Positions 17,549 to 24,625 of a DNA stretch of 25,543 nt are shown here, one piece after another. A model generated the notes under the pieces. It saw nothing but the letters and a program-made list of their open reading frames with translations, did not search any database and had not been told where the DNA came from. Source of the stretch: Patescibacteria group bacterium (GTDB lineage: Bacteria; Patescibacteriota; Microgenomatia; UBA1400; PJMF01). Position numbers and translations under genes: made by a program. The stretch's first letter is position 1; each line of letters opens with the position of its first letter. Location: contig JAHJBU010000005.1 in the NCBI GenBank assembly GCA_018813375.1, forward strand, positions 1 to 25,543, read 5' to 3'.

Positions 17549-17588
17549 GCTTTTAATATAAATACCAATTACCCCAATCAGGAGAATC

Positions 17589-18230
17589 ATGAATTCACAA
17601 ACGCCCCAAATTTTTAAATATAACTATAAGAACATTACTATTTCTGGCTTACCAGGCAGTGGCTCTACCACTTTATTGGATATGTTGAGGGAAGAGTTAA
17701 AACTTGATGGCTGGCATGGTTTTAGTGGTGGGGAGTTTATGCGGGCTTATGCGGCAGAAAAAGGATTATTTGATAATACTCAAAGAAAACATCACGATGC
17801 TTCTCATTATGAAGATGACTTTGATCGTCAGGTAGATTATGGAATGAGAGAAAAACTTCAAAAAGAACAACATTGGATTTTAGAATCATGGCTATCTGGC
17901 TTTATTGCTCAACAAGTTCCAGACACCTTAAAGATTTTAATGACCTGCAGTGAAGATGCTATCCGTATAGATCGAGTCGTTAATCGCGATCAAATCTCAG
18001 TTGCAGAGGCAAAAGAACACGTTATGGGTAGATATGAAACAAATTTAAAAACCTGGCAAAGGTTGTATGCTAAAGAATGGCAGGACTGGGTAGTTGATGC
18101 AGGCATTCTCTCCGCTCAAGAGCCAATTGATTTTTGGCACCCAGACTTATACGATTTAGTTATTAATACTTATTCTAGTACAAAAAAAGAAACCCTAAAG
18201 CTGGTTCTAGATGCCCTTAAAAAAAAATAA
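17589..18230 (+). CDS. Cytidylate kinase-like P-loop protein lacking the Walker Lys
   Basis: A 213-residue protein of the nucleoside-monophosphate kinase fold. The P-loop is GLPGSGSTT (20-28), where Ser26 stands in place of Lys. The NMP-binding region GFSGGEFMRAYA resembles the 'sGdiFR' segment of archaeal-type cytidylate kinases. ILESWLSGF corresponds to the conserved acidic strand, and DRVVNRDQ to an Arg-bearing LID. Some archaeal cytidylate kinases, as I remember them, have Thr at the Lys position, so activity is possible. A true Cmk is already encoded at 9524, so this one may have another substrate or role. AGGAG stands 4 bases before the ATG. It lies in a plus-strand group after the Fic gene, and its end overlaps the next gene by 20 bases. 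Confidence 0.7.
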   Translation: MNSQTPQIFKYNYKNITISGLPGSGSTTLLDMLREELKLDGWHGFSGGEFMRAYAAEKGLFDNTQRKHHDASHYEDDFDRQVDYGMREKLQKEQHWILESWLSGFIAQQVPDTLKILMTCSEDAIRIDRVVNRDQISVAEAKEHVMGRYETNLKTWQRLYAKEWQDWVVDAGILSAQEPIDFWHPDLYDLVINTYSSTKKETLKLVLDALKKK

Positions 18231-18915
18231 AACTAATTTAAAAATAAGAAAAACTACTCGTGCTAGTGCAGGGCGTGATTTAACTCATAAAGTTTTTTTT
18301 CCATTATTAATTCTTACCTTAATGCTGTGGTTTCTTTACCGTAGTCTGTTTAGTTTTCCAGTTTGGTTTGATGAAACAATTGGTAAGGCTGTGTTTTTTG
18401 GTTTACCAGTTTGGGTTTATGTGAGCGTGACCGGATTTCGGCCGATTATTGATAGCTTTAGACTTAAAAAACTTTACCCTGGCGTTTTGCAAGGTTTAGC
18501 TGTTGGTGGTATTTTTGGCTTTTTAACAATTTTTATTAGGTTGATGCAAGCCGGTGGTACTATCCAGCCGGCTTTAATTTTCTTTGCGGATCGGTTTTGG
18601 TGGGAGATGCTCTTGGGTTTATTTACTGCTTTTTGGGAAACAGTCTTTTTCTTTAGTTTTATAATGAGCGTGGTGCAAGATAGGTTTATTAATTGGTCTT
18701 TAATCAAGCAGGTCGTTTTAGTAGCTCTAGTTTTTATGTTATTTCATATCCCCAATGCGTTTTCCAGGTTTGATTTAATTACTGTTTTTCCAATCTTAAC
18801 TCTATTAACCTTATTTGCTGTTGGTCAGAGTCTGTTGTTTTCACAAAAGCAGAATGGATATTTACTAGTGATATCTCACACCATTTGGGGCATGGTGCTT
18901 TTGATCTATTTTTAA
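18211..18915 (+). CDS. Polytopic membrane protein, CPBP (CAAX/Abi)-like
   Basis: A 234-residue protein with a basic N-terminal tail and about six to seven hydrophobic helices. Three motifs match the order of the CPBP intramembrane protease family: FWETVFFFSF with E143 (the usual EExxxR is here ET), FMLFHIPNA with H179, and ISHTIWG with H223. The incomplete first motif means activity is uncertain. The family processes prenylated proteins in eukaryotes and has bacteriocin-immunity members in bacteria; the target here is unknown. The ATG lies inside the preceding kinase-like gene (20-base overlap), so translational coupling is likely. No clear Shine-Dalgarno. Confidence 0.55.
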   Translation: MPLKKNKTNLKIRKTTRASAGRDLTHKVFFPLLILTLMLWFLYRSLFSFPVWFDETIGKAVFFGLPVWVYVSVTGFRPIIDSFRLKKLYPGVLQGLAVGGIFGFLTIFIRLMQAGGTIQPALIFFADRFWWEMLLGLFTAFWETVFFFSFIMSVVQDRFINWSLIKQVVLVALVFMLFHIPNAFSRFDLITVFPILTLLTLFAVGQSLLFSQKQNGYLLVISHTIWGMVLLIYF

Positions 18916-18921
18916 CTAGAC

Positions 18922-18940
18922 AGCCATAAACTTAATGGCT
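18922..18940 (+). terminator. Weak hairpin after the CPBP-like gene
   Basis: AGCCAT (18922-18927) pairs with ATGGCT (18935-18940) around a 7-base loop, 6 bases after the stop codon at 18915. There is no T run, so termination is only possible, not shown. Confidence 0.25.
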
Positions 18941-18959
18941 ATACTGCATTCCTTAATCA

Positions 18960-19038
18960 CGTAATATGCACAGCATCTTGCGTACCTGCTGATTTTTCGG
19001 CACTACGCTTGAAAAAGTCAGGGTCCGTAATATGCACA
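18960..19038 (+). repeat. 13-bp direct repeat flanking a hairpin, upstream of the DUF5667-like gene
   Basis: CGTAATATGCACA occurs at 18960-18972 and 19026-19038; the second copy contains the start codon at 19032. Between them CTGATTTTTC (18989-18998) pairs with GAAAAAGTCAG (19011-19021), with one bulged base and a 12-base loop. The first copy also has an ATG (18966), but its frame ends at TGA after eight codons. It could be a regulatory leader, a small repeat insertion or a start duplication. Confidence 0.5.
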
Positions 19039-19574
19039 AACCACAAATTTGGTTGTCTATTTTCGCTCTTTTTTTTGGCGTATTTATGGTAGCAATTTCA
19101 ATAAACACCTCAGTGCCAACAGCATACCCCTCGTTAGAACTTCAAGCTAGCCAGCGTCAGTTTTATCTCAACAACACGATTTTACCTGATCACATTATTT
19201 ACCCATTTTTAATGGTGATTGATAAAGTTCAACTAGAGGTAACTCCTTTTCCAAAAAGACTCTGGCTTCAAGCTGAATATGGTTGGAGACGCTTAGATTA
19301 TGCCAATCAGCTATTGGAAAAAGATAATCAAGTCTTAGCTTTAACAGCTTTAACTAAATCACAGAAATACTTTTTAAATGCCACTCAGGAAACATTAGAC
19401 GCAGAGACTACCAATGAAGTTAAAATTATGATGTTAAAACATCTGACTGCATATTTGTGGGAAGCAAAAATAATGGCGGATAATTTTGATGGGGCAGATA
19501 AAGCAGTTGCAGATCATCTAATTAGTGAATGTGAATCCATTAAACTGTGTTTGAGTCAGTCACTTTCTAACTAA
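19032..19574 (+). CDS. Single-anchor protein, DUF5667-like
   Basis: One N-terminal transmembrane helix (~5-24) is followed by a short linker and a helical domain outside the membrane. The stretch TILPDHIIYPFLMVIDKV (49-66), with helices full of charged residues after it, matches the DUF5667 pattern (LPdSp-YflK... then 'AerRLaEA'-type helices; here WLQAEYGWRRLDYANQLL). The function of DUF5667 is not known; it is frequent in Patescibacteria and Actinobacteria as an extracytoplasmic domain. The start is in the second copy of a 13-bp repeat, with only a weak AGGG as Shine-Dalgarno. The downstream gap (19575-19756) leads to nrdR. Confidence 0.6.
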   Translation: MHKPQIWLSIFALFFGVFMVAISINTSVPTAYPSLELQASQRQFYLNNTILPDHIIYPFLMVIDKVQLEVTPFPKRLWLQAEYGWRRLDYANQLLEKDNQVLALTALTKSQKYFLNATQETLDAETTNEVKIMMLKHLTAYLWEAKIMADNFDGADKAVADHLISECESIKLCLSQSLSN

Positions 19575-19599
19575 TTGCTCTATTTATGTGTTCAGTTTC

Positions 19600-19689
19600 G
19601 GATTATTTCGGCATTTTTGTTGCAAATAACATTAATCCTCTTTGAGATATTTTGAGATATTGACAGTATGGTTTAGAGTGTGTCATTCT
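19600..19689 (+). promoter_or_regulatory. nrdR leader region: hairpin, 10-bp tandem repeat and -35 box
   Basis: GGATTA (19600-19605) and TAATCC (19633-19638) can pair and may end the upstream transcript, though no T run follows. TTTGAGATAT occurs twice in tandem (19641-19660). A perfect -35, TTGACA (19660-19665), follows. The best -10 is CATTCT (19684-19689) with a TGn extension at 18-base spacing, which is poor. The promoter is therefore likely but its -10 is uncertain. No B12 box or tRNA is seen in this gap. Confidence 0.4.
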
Positions 19690-19706
19690 TAAAATCCTGC
19701 TTGCGA

Positions 19707-19730
19707 CTAAACACAAGATATTGTGTTTAG
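19707..19730. promoter_or_regulatory. NrdR box (operator) before nrdR-nrdJ
   Basis: CTAAACACAA and TTGTGTTTAG are perfect 10-bp inverted arms around GATA. The core ACACAAGATATTGTGT (19711-19726) matches 15 of 16 positions of the NrdR box consensus as I know it (ACACWATATATWGTGT). NrdR boxes usually come in pairs; the only second candidate (around 19666-19683) is weak. The position implies autoregulation of nrdR and repression of nrdJ when dATP is abundant. Confidence 0.8.
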
Positions 19731-19746
19731 AGCTTTAACAAACCAC

Positions 19747-19752
19747 AAGGAG
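19747..19752 (+). promoter_or_regulatory. Shine-Dalgarno AAGGAG of nrdR
   Basis: AAGGAG ends 4 bases before the ATG at 19757 and supports that start. Confidence 0.75.
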
Positions 19753-19756
19753 TAGT

Positions 19757-20203
19757 ATGAGATGTCCTTATTGCCACCATGCCGATACCAGCGTTGTCGA
19801 CTCTCGTGAAGCAGAAGATCAGACTTCGATCAGAAGACGTCGCGAATGTGATCAATGCGATAAGCGATTTACTACTTACGAGCGAGTCGAAGGAATTGAT
19901 CTGAAGGTCATTAAAAAAGATGGGTTAAAAGAAGATTTTAGTCGAGATAAGCTCAAAAGAGGTATTGTTAAAGCAACCTGGAAGCGTCCAGTTTCTATGG
20001 CAGACATTGAAGCTTTAATTGATGAAATTGAGGCTGCTCTTCGTCGTAAGAAAACTAGCGAAGTTAAAAGTTGGGAGATTGGTAACTTAGTGATTAATAG
20101 ATTAAAAAAGATTGACCCATTGTCATACTTATTATTTGCGAGTGTGTATCGAGACTTTGATAGTCTAGAAGACTTCGCAATCGAAATAGAAAAACTAAAA
20201 TAA
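19757..20203 (+). CDS. nrdR: Transcriptional repressor NrdR
   Basis: NrdR senses ATP/dATP and represses ribonucleotide reductase genes by binding NrdR boxes. The N-terminal zinc ribbon has C3-P-Y-C6 and C31-D-Q-C34. The basic stretch SIRRRRE and KRFTTYERVE follow the family closely. Residues ~49-139 are the ATP-cone domain, with VIKKDGLKEDFSRDKL as its start. The 148-residue length is typical. A near-consensus NrdR box lies 27 bases upstream of the start, and the reductase gene follows with no gap (stop TAA directly followed by ATG). This is a self-controlled two-gene operon. Very sure. Confidence 0.97.
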   Translation: MRCPYCHHADTSVVDSREAEDQTSIRRRRECDQCDKRFTTYERVEGIDLKVIKKDGLKEDFSRDKLKRGIVKATWKRPVSMADIEALIDEIEAALRRKKTSEVKSWEIGNLVINRLKKIDPLSYLLFASVYRDFDSLEDFAIEIEKLK

Positions 20204-22387
20204 ATGTCACCTAAAAAACAAATGAAATTCGAGGATCGACGGTTAGATCAAGGGCTGGGAAAAGCAGTCGCTAGGAGAACGTATTTACGTCGTATTACTA
20301 ATCCTAAAACCGGTCGTGAGCGTTGGGAAAAATGGAGTGAAGTTGCGCAAAGAGTAGCTTTGGGAAATACGCTGTTAATATCAGGTAATAAAAAACATCA
20401 AAAAACAGAGTATAAAATTTTACGTAAACACATCAGTAATGGCTCGCTCTTGATGTCTGGCAGGCATCTCCAGCATGGCGATGATACTCAGCCAGGGCGC
20501 AATATGGAGGTGTTTACAAATTGCAGTACCGCTGCTTCTTCTTTTGTGCTGTTTTATTTACTCATGAATGGATCTGGAGTTGGCAGAGCTTATGATGACG
20601 ATATGTGTGTGGTGGATTGGGATCATATGCCCAATGTTCGTTGCGTGATTAATGAGAAACACCCTGACTTTGTCTGGGGTGAAGATGAAAGTGTTCGTGA
20701 TGCTAAGCACAAATATGGTGACAGCAATGGTCATGTTCATTGGTTTGAAGTTCCAGACAGCAGAGAAGGCTGGTCTCAAGCGGTAGAGATGATTGAAATT
20801 ATGGCCTATGAGAAGAAATATCGCGATGATCTATTAATTATTGATTTTTCTAAGGTACGAGGCAAAGGTGAGCCTATTAGGGGAATGCAGAATCGGCCTT
20901 CATCTGGTCCTAAGCCTTTAATGCAAGCTATTGCTAAAGTAGCTTCGATCAAGGGTGCCGGTATGTCTCTCTGGAAACAAACCTTATTTGTCGATCACTA
21001 CTTAGCCGAGTGTGTATTGGTGGGAGGAGCGAGGCGCAGTGCTAGGATAGCCACTAAGCGCTGGACAGACCCAGAGATATTTGAGTTCATCACTATTAAA
21101 AAAGGCGGTTTCTTATGGAGTGCCAATAATTCTATTACTATTGATGAAAAATTTTGGCGTCAGCGCACCAAACACTCTCAGAAAGTTTTAGATGCAATTA
21201 TTAAGGCTCAATATGAAGATGGTACTGGAGAACCAGGGCTTATTAATCAACATAAATTGGTTCAAAATGATGATGGTTTAGAAGATTATACCAATGGTGA
21301 GTATGCTGGCAGTGATAAATATCAACCTATGGATAGGACTAAAAAACTCTTATCTCATGTGGCGCGCAATGCTAATGCTAAGGTCTATACTCAAATCCCC
21401 AATCCATGCGGTGAGATCTCTTTAAATATATTGGGTGGTTATTGTGTGATTGGTGATGTAGTACCTTATTTTGCTCCGACGATCGATGACGCAGAAGAAG
21501 CTTTTAGAGCTGCCACTCGGGCCTTAATTCGTGTTAATACTATGGATGCGCTGTACGGCAGAGAAGTGAAACGAACTAACCGAATTGGGGTGGGCATGAC
21601 TGGAATTCATGAGTTTGCCTGGAATCAGTTCGGGCTTAGTTTTAGAGACTTAATTGATGAAGAAAAAGCTCAAGATTTTTGGCAAACTATGGCTCGTTTT
21701 AAACGAGCAATTGTAGAAGAAGCAGAAAATTACGCCAAGAAATTAAAAGTCAATGTGCCTCATACCAACACTACAATTAAACCTTCGGGCACAGTTTCCA
21801 AGCTTTTTGCCTTAACTGAGGGCGCTCATTTACCCAGCATGCGGGAATATATTCGTTGGGTGCAGTACAGAAGCGACGATCCTCAGGTTAAAAGGTATCA
21901 AAATAAGGGTTATCCAATTAAAGAACTCAAGAGTTATAAAGGCTCAACTGCAGTTGGGTTTCCCACTCAACCATTAATTTGTCGTTTGGGCATGGGTGAT
22001 AAACTCATTACTGCTGGCGAAGCTACTCCTGAAGAGCAATATAAATGGCTGATGCTGCTGGAAAAATATTGGTTATGTGGAGTAGATAAAGACGGTAAGC
22101 CACTAGAAATTGATACAGGTAATCAAGTTTCCTATACTCTCAAGTATGATCCTAATAAAGTCACTTTCAAAGAATATTGTGAAATGCTTAAAAAATATCA
22201 GAGTTTAATTAGGGTTTGTAGTGTTATGCCACTACAAGATGCGACTGCCTATGAGTATCAGCCAGAGGAGCCAGTGACCGTGAGTGAGTTTATGAAGGTT
22301 TTAAATGAAATTGAAAAGGATGAAACTATTACGGAAGATATTGACTACGAGCATCTCAAGTGTGAGAGTGGAGCCTGCCCGATTTAA
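20204..22387 (+). CDS. nrdJ: Adenosylcobalamin-dependent ribonucleoside-triphosphate reductase (class II, monomeric)
   Basis: Makes dNTPs from NTPs with a cobalamin-derived thiyl radical. The length of 727 is close to the Lactobacillus leichmannii enzyme (739). Landmarks correspond: NPCGE with N400, the radical-bearing C402 and E404; the redox pair C107 (in TNCST) and C414 (in GGYC); and the C-terminal shuttle cysteines C720 and C725 in CESGACPI. TIKPSGTVSKLF and NRIGVGMTG are further conserved segments. No ATP-cone is fused to the N-terminus. It starts directly on the nrdR stop (TAAATG) without a Shine-Dalgarno, so translation is probably coupled. Regulation is by NrdR. No B12 riboswitch or cobalamin synthesis gene is in the window, so the cofactor is presumably taken up. 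Confidence 0.95.
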   Translation: MSPKKQMKFEDRRLDQGLGKAVARRTYLRRITNPKTGRERWEKWSEVAQRVALGNTLLISGNKKHQKTEYKILRKHISNGSLLMSGRHLQHGDDTQPGRNMEVFTNCSTAASSFVLFYLLMNGSGVGRAYDDDMCVVDWDHMPNVRCVINEKHPDFVWGEDESVRDAKHKYGDSNGHVHWFEVPDSREGWSQAVEMIEIMAYEKKYRDDLLIIDFSKVRGKGEPIRGMQNRPSSGPKPLMQAIAKVASIKGAGMSLWKQTLFVDHYLAECVLVGGARRSARIATKRWTDPEIFEFITIKKGGFLWSANNSITIDEKFWRQRTKHSQKVLDAIIKAQYEDGTGEPGLINQHKLVQNDDGLEDYTNGEYAGSDKYQPMDRTKKLLSHVARNANAKVYTQIPNPCGEISLNILGGYCVIGDVVPYFAPTIDDAEEAFRAATRALIRVNTMDALYGREVKRTNRIGVGMTGIHEFAWNQFGLSFRDLIDEEKAQDFWQTMARFKRAIVEEAENYAKKLKVNVPHTNTTIKPSGTVSKLFALTEGAHLPSMREYIRWVQYRSDDPQVKRYQNKGYPIKELKSYKGSTAVGFPTQPLICRLGMGDKLITAGEATPEEQYKWLMLLEKYWLCGVDKDGKPLEIDTGNQVSYTLKYDPNKVTFKEYCEMLKKYQSLIRVCSVMPLQDATAYEYQPEEPVTVSEFMKVLNEIEKDETITEDIDYEHLKCESGACPI

Positions 22388-22414
22388 TGGTCGATTCTAA
22401 TGAGCTGATGGGCG

Positions 22415-22762
22415 TTAAAAAGCAAATAATTCTTGAATTTTTTCACAAGTTTTTTTAGCAGTAGGATGAGATATTTGACCCAATTTTTTGACTAAGCGTG
22501 ATTTATCAATAGTTCTAAGTTGTTCTAATACAATAAATCCAGATTTTTTTTGAAAAATTAATGAAATGCGAGTTGGATAATTTTTACTTTTAGTAGTTAA
22601 GGGAGCGACAATAATAGTATTTAGGTTTGAGTTGATTTCATCTGGAGAGATAATGAGTCCTGGTCTGGTTTTTTTAATTTCAGAGCCTACAGTAGGGTCA
22701 AGGTTGATTAGCCAGACTTCAAAACGTTGGGGCTTGAGAGGGTATTGTTTTACCACTGCCAC
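22415..22762 (-). CDS. mazF: MazF/PemK-family toxin (mRNA interferase)
   Basis: A 115-residue SH3-like toxin that cleaves mRNA at short motifs when freed from its antitoxin. The family core is present: FEVWLINLDPTVGSEIKKTRP at the N-terminus (Arg of TRP as in MazF), IIVAPLTTK, and VLEQLRTIDKSRL. The gene overlaps the antitoxin gene by 13 bases. GTG at 22762 is the first start, but GAGGAG (22767-22762 on the minus strand) sits 5 bases before the second GTG at 22756. That makes the two-residue shorter form more likely. Its stop lies 27 bases from the convergent nrdJ stop. Confidence 0.92.
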   Translation of the reverse strand: MAVVKQYPLKPQRFEVWLINLDPTVGSEIKKTRPGLIISPDEINSNLNTIIVAPLTTKSKNYPTRISLIFQKKSGFIVLEQLRTIDKSRLVKKLGQISHPTAKKTCEKIQELFAF

Positions 22763-23001
22763 TCCTCTTTATCCCAGCTGTGATCCATTGCGCTAGGCAG
22801 AAGAGGCAATTTATTTTGGTCATCACGGAATTTTTTAAATTCTTGATTCCAATTTTTTCTAATTTTTTTAGTAGGCGCAATAATTATTTGACCATTTTTA
22901 ATAGTCATCTTTGCTTGGTCAACAAATTTTATTTCCCTCAATATCGCTTGAGGAATCCTAATTCCTTGAGAGTTTCCAATTTGAGCTAGAGTGATTGTCA
23001 T
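22750..23001 (-). CDS. mazE: MazE-like antitoxin (AbrB/SpoVT fold)
   Basis: An 83-residue antitoxin. The N-terminal swapped-hairpin AbrB-type DNA-binding domain reads LAQIGNSQGIRIPQAIL, the standard 'iGnSqgiriPk' pattern. The acidic and aromatic C-terminal tail (DHSWDKEEWQW) should occupy the toxin's active site. It overlaps the mazF gene, as usual for this operon type. A palindrome that contains the -10 box starts 3 bases before its ATG and is the expected autoregulatory operator. Confidence 0.9.
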   Translation of the reverse strand: MTITLAQIGNSQGIRIPQAILREIKFVDQAKMTIKNGQIIIAPTKKIRKNWNQEFKKFRDDQNKLPLLPSAMDHSWDKEEWQW

Positions 23002-23003
23002 AG

Positions 23004-23038
23004 TAATTACATTGTAATTATATAATTTGTTTTGTCAA
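23004..23038 (-). promoter_or_regulatory. mazEF promoter and operator
   Basis: On the minus strand: TTGACA (23038-23033), 16 bases, TACAAT (23016-23011), then 9 bases to the ATG. The -10 is inside the palindrome TAATTAC-ATT-GTAATTA (23004-23020), so antitoxin binding would block polymerase. No Shine-Dalgarno is present and the transcript would be nearly leaderless. Confidence 0.7.
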
Positions 23039-23055
23039 CAGTGTTTTGCTATGAT
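23028..23055 (+). promoter_or_regulatory. Promoter of the divergent membrane protein gene
   Basis: TTGTTT (23028-23033), 16 bases, TATGAT (23050-23055) with a TGn extension, then 8 bases to the ATG at 23064. No Shine-Dalgarno, so probably leaderless. It shares a base of its -35 with the mazEF -35 on the other strand. Confidence 0.5.
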
Positions 23056-23063
23056 TTGCTGTA

Positions 23064-23486
23064 ATGAATATAAAGAAGGCAACAAAATTTACTGGGCAAA
23101 TCATCCATATAGATAATGTGATTAATTGGGTTTTGGGTATCTCTTTGATTTTAGTGCCTGATTTTTTTAATCGGTTGTTGTTTGGTCATGAGGTTATTTC
23201 TCATTGGATCTATATTGTGATTGGCGCCGGTTTGGTTTGGTTTGCTTCCTGGCAGAGAGAAAATTTTCTCAAAAAAGATCAGCTTGAGACTCCACTTGAG
23301 GTTCCTGCACTAAGATTTTCAGCGATTTTGTCTTGGTTATCAGTTTTAGTTCTGACCTTGATTTTACTATCAGGTTTGGGCGCAAGAATATTATTATTTT
23401 CTAAGATTTTATTGTGGATTGTTGATGTCTCTATGCTGGTGTTGGGTGGTTGGTATTGGTGGGTGGCTAAGCGAATTAGGAGTTAG
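23064..23486 (+). CDS. Four-helix membrane protein of unknown function
   Basis: A 140-residue protein with a basic N-terminus and four predicted transmembrane helices (about 20-37, 45-62, 84-106 and 110-134). A charged loop with KKDQLETP lies between the second and third. No enzyme or transporter motif is visible and I do not recognise the family. It is divergent from mazEF with back-to-back promoters, and its stop is one base from the convergent tsaD stop. Confidence 0.7.
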   Translation: MNIKKATKFTGQIIHIDNVINWVLGISLILVPDFFNRLLFGHEVISHWIYIVIGAGLVWFASWQRENFLKKDQLETPLEVPALRFSAILSWLSVLVLTLILLSGLGARILLFSKILLWIVDVSMLVLGGWYWWVAKRIRS

Positions 23487-23487
23487 A

Positions 23488-24615
23488 TCAGGAATCAATT
23501 TTCCAACGCGGTTGACGTTCTAAGCTATCAATATTTTTTACGAATTTTTGTTGCATAAATTTAAATCCAGCCACTACCCCGATCATAGCTGCGTTATCCA
23601 TACAGAGACGTTTGGAGTAGGGTGTGAAGAGTTTGATTTTTGTTGATTGGTTGCGGCGCTGGTTGTTATGATTATGGGTTGTGAGTGTTTCGCGTATCAT
23701 TCGTCTAAGTTCAATATTAGCAGCAACTCCACCACCGAGCCATACTTCATAGATTTGATGCTTTTTTAGTAGTTTGTTCAATTTATAGCAAATATGCCTA
23801 AACATCCCGTATTGAAATGATGCAGTAAAGTTATAAATCCCCTGCTTGTCTAAGGGTTTTTGGGTCTCAAGTTGTTCTAGTTTGTTTCGTGCCCAAGTCT
23901 TGAGTCCACTAAAGCTCATATTAAAATCTTCTCGGTCTGTCATTGGGAGTGGAATTTGATATTTTTTTGCATCACCTTTTTTAGCAAACTGCTCTATTAT
24001 TGGTCCTGCCGGATAGCCTAAATTTAGCATCCGGCCGACCTTATCTAAGACCTCACCAGCAGCGTCATCAATACTAAAACCAAGGCGTTTATATTTACCA
24101 ATTTGAGTAATTTTTATGAACTCGCTGTGACCGCCAGAAACTACTATGGCAAGAGCTGGGAATTGGTGATTGATGGTGGTTTCTGCGATGGTTTTTTTGG
24201 CAGTTTTTGTGATAGCGTGATGGTTCGGCTCGGCCAGTGCTGAGAGTGCGTGGGCTTCTATATGATTTATGGCAATTAGAGGCAGGCTATTTTTTAAAGC
24301 TAGTTTTTTAGCTTTAGCAATCCCAACTTCCAGAGCTGGAGCAAGTCCCGGACCTTGAGTGACGGCAATAGCTTGAATTTGACCCCAGGATGTTTTGGCG
24401 CGCTTGAGAGCGACTTTAATAGTCTGATCAATATTTTCTTTATGAGCTTGTTTGGCTACTGTAGGAAAGACTCCTCCATAAGGAGCATGGAGTTGGGTTT
24501 GTGAAGCAATGATGTTAGAAAGAATGGTGGCGCCAGTTGTGACAGCAGCTGAAGTGTCATCACATGAGGTGTCGATGGCGAGAATGAGAGGTGAGGCCGG
24601 ATAGGTTTGTTTCAT
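23488..24615 (-). CDS. tsaD: tRNA N6-adenosine threonylcarbamoyltransferase TsaD
   Basis: TsaD transfers the threonylcarbamoyl group to A37 of ANN-decoding tRNAs (t6A), with TsaB and TsaE. The ASKHA-fold landmarks are clear: LAIDTSCDDTSAAV at the N-terminus, the metal-binding HIEAH (H118, H122), VVSGGHSE, and the late DNAAMIGV. A short polar insert (~131-155) makes it slightly long at 375 residues. It stops with TGA, which shows the standard code. It starts 10 bases after the recombinase stop, with no Shine-Dalgarno. A TATAAA 9 bases before the ATG could give a separate leaderless transcript, but no -35 is seen. tsaB and tsaE are not in the window. Very sure. Confidence 0.96.
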   Translation of the reverse strand: MKQTYPASPLILAIDTSCDDTSAAVTTGATILSNIIASQTQLHAPYGGVFPTVAKQAHKENIDQTIKVALKRAKTSWGQIQAIAVTQGPGLAPALEVGIAKAKKLALKNSLPLIAINHIEAHALSALAEPNHHAITKTAKKTIAETTINHQFPALAIVVSGGHSEFIKITQIGKYKRLGFSIDDAAGEVLDKVGRMLNLGYPAGPIIEQFAKKGDAKKYQIPLPMTDREDFNMSFSGLKTWARNKLEQLETQKPLDKQGIYNFTASFQYGMFRHICYKLNKLLKKHQIYEVWLGGGVAANIELRRMIRETLTTHNHNNQRRNQSTKIKLFTPYSKRLCMDNAAMIGVVAGFKFMQQKFVKNIDSLERQPRWKIDS

Positions 24616-24625
24616 AGTAAAATTT

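Noticed and set aside
18916..19031. tRNA or other structured RNA gene
   Set aside because: The stem-loops do not form a cloverleaf and no TTCGA-type T-arm is seen; the other gaps also lack tRNA features.
19666..19683. Second NrdR box
   Set aside because: Only about 9-10 of 16 positions fit, and the distance to the good box is not the usual spacing.
19575..19756. Cobalamin riboswitch before the B12-dependent reductase
   Set aside because: No B12 box is visible, and the gap holds an NrdR box and promoter elements that explain its regulation.
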